This document shows, piece by piece, positions 37,301 to 49,300 of a stretch of DNA of 64,000 nt. This DNA is from Uranotaenia lowii (taxonomy: Eukaryota > Arthropoda > Insecta > Diptera > Culicidae). The notes under the pieces were generated by a model, which worked only from the letters and a program-made list of their open reading frames with translations, did not search any database and was not told the origin of the DNA. Where the stretch lies: positions 186,269,802 through 186,333,801 of the forward strand of contig NC_073693.1 of assembly GCF_029784155.1 (NCBI RefSeq). Reading direction: 5' to 3'. Position numbers and translations under genes: made by a program. Each line of letters begins with the position of its first letter. Position 1 is the first letter of the stretch.

Positions 37301-40300
37301 TCAAAACTTAACATCATAAAATGTCTAAATTTTATCAACATCACAGAACTTTTATACAAATTATAATATTTAAATACTTTTCTGATTGATAATATTGTTA
37401 TGTTGAAACAAAATTTCCAACATATGTGAAAAAAAACAAAATACTTAGCTTCAATGTTTCCCAGAGACCAAAGGACATAAACTCCGAACGTATCTTCCCC
37501 GCTTAGTATGAAAAGCCGACATCAATCAATTTAACACCCTCTGGATCACGTTCTGTTCATCTGATGATTTCATGATAGTAAATCGATCTTGAATACTCTT
37601 CCTTCTCACATTTCCTAACTATTATAGGTATGCATTAAACTTTTTTTTGGTTCGAGAATCTTCAAAATTTTCCATCCGAAAAAAAAACACAACAATCATC
37701 CTCGGCCACAGCCTACCAAGTCCGTCGATGAAATTGAAACGCAAAAATAACTCAAAAACTGTTCTGCTCAGATTTCTCAATTTTTTTGTTCAGATTCAGA
37801 GTCCAATTTAATAAAAGAAACATACGACAGTAAATGAAGTTAACCATTTTTTTTTTAATTTGTGCATTAAATTATATAATTCATGCAATACATTCTCGGT
37901 ACTTGAATAAGCAACTCCAGAATTAAAGACTTTTTTCATTATGTTCAGGTTAAAAAATAGTCACGAGTGTTTCTCTTCTATGGTTTCAAAAAGTAGAAAA
38001 AAATAAATTTTCATATTTTTTTGGAAACTCAGGAAATCAGGACATTAATTCATTGAGTGTGTACCTTCCTTAAACATACCGGTTTTATTAGTGACACTTT
38101 ACCATCTTTAAACATACCGTTGTTCACGTAAGTACTTGAATAACAATATTTTACGTCCACATTATTAATTTTCTTAAAAAAATATTTTAAAGTATCGCCG
38201 TATATTCATTGTTTTAGACTATACATTAATCAATTGGTAATATTAATAGATGTAATGTCTAATGAAACATTTATAAGGACCATGTTGCAGGAATTGTCGA
38301 CTTTTTCAAGAGGGAAAGCCCCTTACTTCTGAAAGCTTGTTATTTCAGAAAATGTTGAGGCAAACGTTTGCGGATGATTAACTGTTTGCAAACCTACGTG
38401 AATTCCACCGAAGAGGTTTTTTTCAAGCCTTGTAACCACTCGTTATAGTTGAAGTTCGGAATATCAGTCTTTCAAACGTTTTTTTCTACTTGAATGAACT
38501 GTTGAATCAAAAATGTGATCTGAATCTAAAATCGGAAATCAGAAATTTGAATTTAGAATCAAAAACTAAAATGGGAAACTGAAATCTGAAAAATCTTAAT
38601 CTTACATCCTCAGTTGGAATCTTAAATCTGAATCTGAAATCTAAATCTAACTCTGAAATCTGAATCTGAAAAAATTTCGGTTTTTTTTATCGAAATCATA
38701 TAAATTTGAATCAGGATCTGAAATAATAAATCGGTAATCTGAATATGGAATCGAATCACATCTGAAATTAGAACCAAAATCAAAAATTTGATTTTGAATG
38801 TTGTTAAAAAATATTCTCATCAAGGGATCATTTAGAATTAATACCTCTAGAAACTGATAATAAAGTAAACACAATCCTGTTTGCTTGAATTTATTTTTAG
38901 AAATTTACCGTTACCGGTGATAAGAGAAATATTGGAAAGGGCACCTTGCTTCGAACCCCAACTGACTATACTCACTAGCTTAACTTTACAGAAGGTGCGA
39001 AACTAAACACAACATTGCTGATGACCGTTTTTTTTGGATAACTTCAAAACTGACTCAAAAAACTGACAGGATTTCCCCTCGTGGGAATCAAATTTGACCA
39101 AATTATCGAGGAATGTTCCAGATAAAGGCATTTCATTAGTCAGCAGCAGTATTCTCAATCAAAATGCTGACAACGTGTTGTGAATGACGTATTGTTCGCG
39201 GCACATTTGATAAACAAATTTCAACGAACTGAAGAGAGTGACTTAATGAATTGTTGATTTCTAGTTCGTTTTTTTTTTATATAAAATTGAGTTCTTCAAA
39301 CATATGCTAGTGAACTTTATTTATTTGTATTGTGTCATTTTGTTCATATTTGACGATTTAAACGAACAAGGTATTTTCTCGTAACATCTGTTAGCAACGT
39401 GCTCTGAAGATAACCATTACTTCTATTGAAATTTAAACAATCTTGAACTAATTTAATCTCAACCAAATCGTTATGGAGGTGCAGAAAACTGGTTGATCTT
39501 GAAATAGTCCAAATCCAGGAACTAAAATCGGCATAGATCTCCGTAATTGCAGATATAAACATTAATACAATGTTTACCCACCAATCACATGATATACTTG
39601 GTAGGGATGGTGTTGTTTTTCACTTTCTGTTTACAACTCGGATTCTACAATAACCACACACCGCCGGCAGTTTATTTGTTTGCCAAAACAAAATTCCACA
39701 CGCGTGTAAAAATAAAAAAAGAAACGCCGCGGGTCGGCCGCACTTTTCTTTTCGATTAATATCGACGAACGAGAACGATTCTTTCTGCCAGGCCAGGCCA
39801 ACAGTGAAAGTACCTGACTTTCCGACTGATGATGATGACTGAATGACTTTGAATGCGGAAACCTATCTGGAACTGTAAGGGGAATTTCGATTTCGACCAC
39901 TAACCCAGCTCACAACTGACAGTAGAAAAACGGCCACTAAAATGCGTTCCCCTTTTCAGGGAAGTTCCTTTTTTTTCGCGCCCCAGACTGATAAGATAGA
40001 GCTTATCAAAACAGTGCGGTGCCCCTGTAACATCACTTGTTGATTGAGGCTTATGAATTTAGTATACAGTACACATAGAGGTATAAAAAAGGTTCCCGCT
40101 GCTAGCCCAAACCGGATGAGTGGAACCGCGATTATCTAGGGAAATTAATATTTCTGGCTAGGGTAAAGAATCCTATTTTCTGCCAAATCGTGACACGATA
40201 TTAATTCAGGTTTACTTATATAAAAAAAAAATCACAAAACGGTATTAGGATTAAAATTCGGCATTTTACTCTACACTCAAAATTTAAGCAGCCAATTCCA

Positions 40301-43300
40301 AATTCAGATTTCAAATTTCACATTTCAGATTCAGAATCAGATTTCAGATTCTGATCTCAAATTCAGATTTCAGATTCAGATTGATTCAGATTTCAGATTC
40401 AGATTTCAGATTCAGATTTCAGATTCAGATTTCAGATTCAGATTTCAGATTCAGATTTCAGATTCAGATTTCAGATTCAGATTTCAGATTCAGATTTCAG
40501 ATTCAGATTTCAGATTCAGATTTCAGATTCAGATTTCAGATTCAGATTTCAGATTCAGATTTCAGATTCAGATTTCAGATTCAGATTTCAGATTCAGATT
40601 TCAGATTCAGATTTCAGATTCAGATTTCAGATTCAGATTTCAGATTCAGATTTCAGATTCAGATTTCAGATTCAGATTTCAGATTCAGATTTCAGATTCA
40701 GATTTCAGATTCAGATTTCAGATTCAGATTTCAGATTCAGATTTCAGATTCAGATTTCAGATTCAGATTTCAGATTCAGATTTCAGATTCAGATTTCAGA
40801 TTCAGATTTCAGATTCAGATTTCAGATTCAGATTTCAGATTCAGATTTCAGATTCAGATTTCAGATTCAGATTTCAGATTCAGATTTCAGATTCAGATTT
40901 CAGATTCAGATTTCAGATTCAGATTTCAGATTCAGATTTCAGATTCAGATTTCAGATTCAGATTTCAGATTTAGATTTCAGATTCAGATTTCAGATTCGG
41001 GGTGAATTTTTCGGCTATCAGTCAACTTAAATAGCAAAGACGACTATTTATTTAAGATCCAACGTTTCGATCCTTATAGGATCATCATCAGGGACTGTAA
41101 TTTTATTATATGTTAACACAGTTTTATAAACTAGTTCACTTATTATGAAATCAGTTGGAAAGTGAAAGTGAAAACTGTGTGACAACTTTCAGATGCTGGT
41201 GAATATAAATCCAAAAATTGTAGGACAAAACGGTTTTTCAACCGCAAAACTTTGTACACAGTAAGTGAACACAACATTTATTCCAACAATATCCAAATTA
41301 ATTTGAAAAATATTGTAACAGATATACAAGACAGCTTTATCTGATCAGCCGAATCAATCCAAAACAAAAAGACGACATTTTTTCGGTAAGCAATTTCATA
41401 ATAAGTGAACTAGTTTATAAAACTGTGTTAACATATAATAAAATTACAGTCCCTGATGATGATCCTATAAGGATCGAAACGTTGGATCTTAAATAAATAG
41501 TCGTCTTTGCTATTTAAGTTGACTGATAGCCGAAAAATTCACCCCGAAAAAACATATTTAACAGTCGAAAATCGATACCGGATTTCAGATTCAGATTTCA
41601 AATTCAGATTTCAGATTCAGATTTCAGATTCAGATTTCAGATTCAGATTTCACATTCAGATTTCAGATTCAGTTTTCAGATTTAGATTTCAGATTCAGAT
41701 TTCAGATTCAGATTTCAGATTCAGATTTCAGATTCAGATTTCAGATTCAGATTTCAGATTCAGATTTCAGATTCAGATTTCAGATTCAGATTTCAGATTC
41801 AGATTTCAGATTCAGATTTCAGATTCAGATTTCAGATTCAGATTTCAGATTTAGATTTCAGATTCAGATTTCAGATTCAGATTTCAGATTCAGATTTCAG
41901 ATTCAGATTTCAGATTCAGATTTCAGATTCAGATTTCAGATTCAGATTTCAGATTCAGATTTCAGATTCAGATTTCAGATTCAGATTTCAGATTCAGATT
42001 TCAGATTCAGATTTCAGATTCAGATTTCAGATTCAGATTTCAGATTCAGATTTCAGATTCAGATTTCAGATTCAGATTTCAGATTCAGATTTCAGATTCA
42101 GATTTCAGATTCAGATTTCAGATTCAGATTTCAGATTCAGATTTCAGATTCAGATTTCAGATTCAGATTTCAGATTCAGATTTCAGATTCAGATTTCAGA
42201 TTCAGATTTCAGATTCAGATTTCAGATTCAGATTTCAGATTCAGATTTCAGATTCAGATTTCAGATTCAGATTTCAGATTCAGATTTCAGATTCAGATTT
42301 CAGATTCAGATTTCAGATTCAGATTTCAGATTCAGATTTCAGATTCAGATTTCAGATTCAGATTTCAGATTCAGATTTCAGATTCAGATTTCAGATTCAG
42401 ATTTCAGATTCAGATTTCAGATTCAGATTTCAGATTCAGATTTCAGATTCAGATTTCAGATTCAGATTTCAGATTCAGATTTCAGATTCAGATTTCAGAT
42501 TCAGATTTCAGATTCAGATTTCAGATTCAGATTTCAGATTCAGATTTCAGATTCAGATTTCAGATTCAGATTTCAGATTCAGATTTCAGATTCAGATTTC
42601 AGATTCAGATTTCAGATTCAGATTTCAGATTCAGATTTCAGATTCAGATTTCAGATTCAGATTTCAGATTCAGATTTCAGATTCAGATTTCAGATTCAGA
42701 TTTCAGATTCAGATTTCAGATTCAGATTTCAGATTCAGATTTCAGATTCAGATTTCAGATTCAGATTTCAGATTCAGATTTCAGATTCAGATTTCAGATT
42801 CAGATTTCAGATTCAGATTTCAGATTCAGATTTCAGATTCAGATTTCAGATTCAGATTTCAGATTCAGATTTCAGTTTCAGATGAAGATTTCAGATTCAA
42901 ATTTCAGACTTCAGATTCAGATTTGAGATTTCGGTTTCAGATTCCTTTTAGATTCAGATTTCAGTTTCCAAATTCATATTTCAGATTTAGATTCAGATTA
43001 AAGATTAAGAGATGAACCAGCTGAAAGCAGAAAATCTCGTTAATAAATTAAAAAAAAAGATTCTAGTTTCAATTTTTAGATTCAGATTGCAGATTCAGAT
43101 TTCAGATTCGATTCAGATCCAGATTTCAAATTTACTAGCTCTGATTGAGAAATAATCGAACATCTTTGATTATCAGTGGTTCTAATTCGTGATATAAATT
43201 TTAATTTGCGTTTGAGATGCCGAAAATTTCCTAGTATTGAATCCATGCATAATTCAACACACAAGTCACGTAAACTACTTTAAGAAATCTGCTTCTCATA

Positions 43301-46300
43301 GCATAGCATAGGGTGACTACACACATCTTGCATTGGCTGATACACGAGGTACAACTAATAATCAAGCCCAACGCAAGATGCCAAATGAGTACCGGGATTC
43401 AATACTCATTTCAAATATTACTATTGAGAATCAGTATGGTACCACAATGCACACCGTGGCAAATCAATGTAATCATGTAGGGATAGTCTGAACAGCTAAA
43501 TACTATTCAGGCGCAGAGAAATATTATAATGTTCACAAATATACAAATAAAAATTTAAAGAGCTCACCAAGTTTGTGTTTAGTAGCTGCTGACAACCATG
43601 GGGTATAAAGGAACCAGTATTGCTACATCAGATCTTGAAAACTACCATTCTCTGTTCACGGTGACCAGTCCTTTTCTTGAATCTTGTTGCTAGCTTTGAA
43701 ATTGTGCACCTTGATGTGGTGCAATTCAAAGCACTTGAAGTCTTTCAATTAATTTCGAATTTTTCGCTAGCTTGATTTTGGCAGATGAAAAAAAACACGT
43801 CTTTCTCAGCACACGCCTACTTCAATTCCCTCCTTTTAGAAGTCTGCTTCTCATCTTTTCATATTCAATATTGAGTCCTTAAAAAACTTTATTTAGGAAA
43901 AATGGAAGTTTGAAAGCATGCATCTAAGCAAATACAAAATTTTTGATTGCTTGAGTAATCAAGATAAAACCTACTTCGAAGTTTCAAGATCAAAGTTCAT
44001 AATTTTTAGGATCTTTTGAATACCCATGTATGTTCAGATGTGTATTTACTCATAGTTTCCTACGAAGTTCGCCAGCGGAAAATTTACTCTTAAAAATGTA
44101 TACATGTTTTGACTCTAATATCAGTTATCTTCAAATTCTTTTATGTGAGAGAAAATCCAGCCCAGTAGAAATTTTAAAAATCAACTGACTATAGAAATCC
44201 CAGTACATGAATATTTCAAAAATTATAAAAAAAAAATCTATCCCTTTTACTGGAATTTATTGATACTCTCAGATGGTTGGTATAAATAATTTTTATTTGA
44301 AATCTTCAATATTTGGAAAAAATAGCAATAGAACTTGGGTGAAGGACTGTCATTTTTAAGATAATCTATCATTGAACATCTGGTCACAATCGTCGCGACA
44401 AAACGAAAAAAAACAGTAAAGTTTAATGACTGTTATCAGTAATCACCTACCCACGGTGATTGTGATTGTGATAGACATTTGTTGATTCAAGGAGAGTTTG
44501 CAGTTTAAGTGCCTCAATAAAGTGAGCACAATGAGATCACCCAAACCCAAACACCTGGTCTTCCACAGTAAGTGCTAGGAGGGCTTTTCTGGCATCTGCA
44601 CAGGTTCAATCGTTTTAGCGAGCACGTAACGGTAGGCAGCTGACTGACTGCGCAACTAAGCAAAGAAAGCAGCACCTGTGTTTTTAACATCCGGTGTGCT
44701 TATCATCCGAGCGGGGGTTCGCCCACACTTCGTGACGCAAAAGTAATGAAAATCTCTGGATAGAACACGTATCATGCGCGACGCTTCTCGTCTGGTGAAT
44801 AACTTTTGAGTCTGACTTTTCCAAACTTTAAAGAGATTTCGTTGTTTGTTTTGATTCTAACCTATTTGTTACCAAATCTTCGGAAACGATCATCGAATTA
44901 AACCCCTGTCGACAATGCAGTTCAATGGCGCTCATTTATTTTTCTTCTTAAAAAATTTCAATTGAAATTCGGAATTTCATCTCAAGTAGTAAAACAAACA
45001 TCGGCAATCCTTTACACAGAAAACTGGGACAAAAAACATTTTTCCTTACAAAAGTGAGCGCCCTGTGGTTAGTATAAGATGAAACGTAAATAGCTTTATC
45101 ACTACATGTGTACGATAACGATGCATTTACTGGCTAGCGAGGTACAAACATATGTATGTAGATAATGTAGGTACTAACTTTTGTTCGCTCTTCCCAGAGC
45201 TATTGTGGCTTGGACTGCGTGACAGTTGACTGCCGTTCTGGAGGCTAGCAGCATCAGAGCTGAGCGGCTCAATTGTGGACGATAATGGTAGCGGACGGTA
45301 GCCCAGGCCAACGCTGCTAGTAGATCTGAAAAAAAGAAAGGAGAAAAGGTTTTATAGGTTATAATCTTTAACTTGTACTTATTCTTGGAAGTTTTAAAGA
45401 ACTAAGAAAAAAAATGAAGAACAGTTCACGTTTCACGACTATCCAGTTAGCTTTTTGATTATCATCCAGGTTAGTGCCATAATGCCATAAGTATGATGAA
45501 ATGAACCCTGTCATTAACTTAAAAGCTGTTACTTTCCATTCAGTTTTGTTTTTTGCTTTATCTCTAGCAAGACTCAATTAATCTGTGTGATGATGATGAT
45601 TGAAATGAAACACTTTCAAACAAATTGGTTATCTGGCTTTCTAGTTCGCAGCGTTCTGCTTCTTCGTTTTAAGCTGATAATATTGTTTACAGTACCGTCT
45701 GTAAATGAAAATAAAAGGGCAAATCTCAATTCATTCTACACTTAGAACTGTTAAATCAACTCGGCGTTTTTTATGTCAATTTTATTGTGATGATCCTCTT
45801 ATACAATCAACAACAAAAAGTAACAAGCGAGTTTGGAAGAAACTTGACTCAGAATTGGTTGCCTTCTTTTCAGAACTTGGAATAATCAATATGTGTTTTA
45901 AAGTTTAAATGGTTGGAAAATACCATTCATAGTTTTTTCTTCAAATTTTGACAAACATTTATGCAATTAAAAATTTCTAAATAAAATCGAAAAATTCTAA
46001 ACATGAACGATTCTTACTATTTAGGTTTCACAAATCGTGCATTTAAATAACGTTCAACTTTTATGGTCGCAGCAAGCTAAACATAACATGCGGTATTATG
46101 ACAACTACGAGAAAGGGAAAAATAATTTCCATACGCTGACGATTACATGTGAAAAAATCAATTCAAATCAATAAAAATATTGAATATTTCATATTTCACC
46201 CTAACGTTAAACTAATAATTTTTCATGAAAAAACAGTAGATGTGTATGAACATTGAAGTAACAATGAAAAATAAAAAGGAACGGAACACTGAAGCTCACT

Positions 46301-49300
46301 AAAACCATTTTTTTCCCTTCGCAGCACCAGCTATGAACGCCTCATAATCACAATTCAACATATGTTGGTGCATAGTTAAAACACGCAACTTTTGCAAAAC
46401 GATCTCCCGCACGAACTTCGGAAGTATTAACTGTGTTTGATTATTGAAAATTTAAAATACATAAATTCTTTTATTAAATTTTTGATAAAATTTTCACAGC
46501 CGAAAAAAAACGCGTGTTGGCGCTCCAGTACACGCCTACTCTTCCCATATTTGATCAACCATTTAATATCACAAAACTGAAATCAAGTTAGAATGATTTG
46601 AAGCATAACTATGTATACACTGCCAGCCATAAGTTTAGGATCACCTACATCACAGAACATTAAAATTTTGTTCGGCGATGTGAAAAATACAAAGCCCTTT
46701 TGAATTTTAGAATACTCTTTAAAACTGCAGTTATCTATTCAAACAATTCGTAGAAGCATTATTATTCACTTTTACACAGTAAATTTTTAGAAATAAACTT
46801 GTTTTTGTTTAAAAACACAAGTAGTACTATTCTTATTGGGCACCCTTTTTTACATATTTTTGGTCCTGAACATCAATTGCTTTGTCCAAAAAAAGTAAAC
46901 TTATGCTGGATTTATCCGTTAAACAATTCGAAACAAACTGTAAAAGAAAATTTTGATGATTTAAAATCATTCATATTTTAACAAGCAAAACACATAGTGG
47001 TACTTTTCTTATTTCGCTTACTGCATTTGGCAAAAAGTTTATGTTAACTTAATATGACTTTGACGTAGCATAAAGTTAGTATAATTCCAAAAAATCGCTC
47101 TTAAAATTTAAAACCGATACAAATTACACGAAAATGTTCGAGCTTCTATAACAATTTTGAATAATTTTCCTAGTCGGTATATCCTTAAAATTTCTAAATT
47201 TTACACTCTGCGAGAATGTTTATCAAATGAAAGAAGTTATGGAAATTTACGTTATGGTAAAAAAATTTAATTGCAGTAAAATTTTCCATTAGGGTGACCA
47301 ATTTTCTAATAAGCGCTCCAGAAGCGTAGGACTTCTACTGACAGTTTAACCCCGTCTAACTTTCTTATTCTTCGTATAACATTGTAACAATTATTCAATG
47401 TGAACCCTAAATAACTAAATATTTCTATTGAAATTAATTTTTACGGCCATATCGGTGAATGTTATGTTCACATAGTGAGATCCTTTCAAGAATTGAAAAT
47501 TATAGATGGATAGAAGAAGATTAGAAGAAAATTGCAGGTGTTGAAAATGACCGGGTAGAAATTTTTAAGAAGCATTTTCACCACATACTTAACTTTTGTT
47601 CAAGCACGGATCAACTATTTCGAAATGTTAGAATCGGACAGGCTTGAGTCTAACACAAACATAACATAACATTTACCGAAAAGGCCGTAAAAATTAATTT
47701 CAAAACAAAAATCGCGGTGATTAATCTTAATTAATAAAACTACATTTTTCTTTCGCGGAAAAATTCACACAAGTTTTTTTTATTACGTACAACTTTTGTT
47801 CAACGAAAAACTTTATGGTTCAAAAAACATTTTTTATATTTTTTTCAAAAGTTGCATACCCAAGCAACCAAAAGTCCCATATCTACTTAAGCGCATGCCT
47901 CCAAAGTTCGAATTTCGCTGAACAAAGGTTCTAAAGGGAATTGGTACCGTAAAACGGGGTAACTTTCATCACCGGGGTAACTTTTAACATCAATGAATTT
48001 TTCCACATTCCCAAGCAACCAAAAGTATCGTTAACCTTCCCATGCCGTTCGCAAAATATCCGTTTCGGGGAAATTTGAGTTGTAGTTTGATTTCGTTCTC
48101 CTGGCTGTAAATGTTAACCGATTTTGATGATATTATATTCATTGTGTAGGTAATTTGTTCTTAATAATCAAAATTTTAAAATAAACTCGATATGTATTAC
48201 CAAGTTATCAGAAACTGGTTCAGAAAGTAAAAAGTCCGAAAAATCAATTTTATTTTTAAAATGCTCATAACTTTTGACAGCTTTTCTGTATTTAAGTGTT
48301 TCATTAATGTTTGAAATCGTCAAGAATCCATCTATTCGACAGTGTATAGATATGTTGGGGTCCAATGAAAGTTTTGACCGCAATCTCAGATCTTCCGGTA
48401 GAAAAAAATCTAACTTAAAAAAACGATATCAATTTTTTGCTTTGCTTAGCTGTATTTCATTTCCCAATGAACCGATTTTCAAAACTCAAATTTCAATTTT
48501 TTGACGTTAATTTGATCATTATTTTCATAGAACATACTTGGTCTGTCAAAACTCATAGTTCTTCAGTATATTGGAATGATGTTAACCCTCCAAAGCCGTT
48601 CGGGTCAATATGACCCGAAGCGCACATTTCAAACATCTTTATCATCATTCCAATATACTGATGAACTGGTAGTTTTGACAGACCAAGTATGTTCTATAAA
48701 AATAATGATCAAATTAACGTCAAAAAACTAAAATTTGAGTTTTTAAAATCGGTTCATTGAGAAATGAAATACAGCTAAGCAAAGCAAAAACTTTATGTCG
48801 TTTTTTTAAGTAAGACTTTTTTCTACCGGAAAATCTGTCATAGCGGTAAAAACTTTCATTGGACCCCAACATATTTATACATTGTCGGATAGATGGATTC
48901 TTGACAATTTCAAACATCAATGAAATAATTAAATACAGAAAAGCTGTCAGAAGTTATGAGTATTTTAAAAATAAAATTGATTTTTCGGACTTTTAACTTT
49001 CTGAACCAGTTTCTGAAATCCTGGTAATACATATCGACTTTATTTTGAAATGATGAGTAATTAGAATAAATTACCTACACAATGAATATAATATCATCAA
49101 AATCGGTTAACATTTACAGCCAGGAGAACGAAATCAAATAACAACGCATATTTCCCCGAAACGGATATTTTGCGAACGGGGAAGGTTAAAGAGATTTTAA
49201 ATGTGCGCTTCGGGTCATATTGACCCGAACGGCATGGGAAGGTTAAAAAGGTCGAACACAGCTTAATCAGCATAATCAATGTGCCGAAGTTCGTTTTATT

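Noticed and set aside
40381..40974. 197-residue frame with a 13-residue period (also 41507-41854)
   Set aside because: Direct consequence of a 13-bp satellite, whose 39-bp superperiod avoids stops. There is no codon or context evidence for a gene.
44532..44575. Forward ATG exon (MRSPKPKHLVFH) followed by GTAAGT
   Set aside because: Too short. No partner exon is found on the plus strand, and it lies within an intron of the opposite-strand gene.
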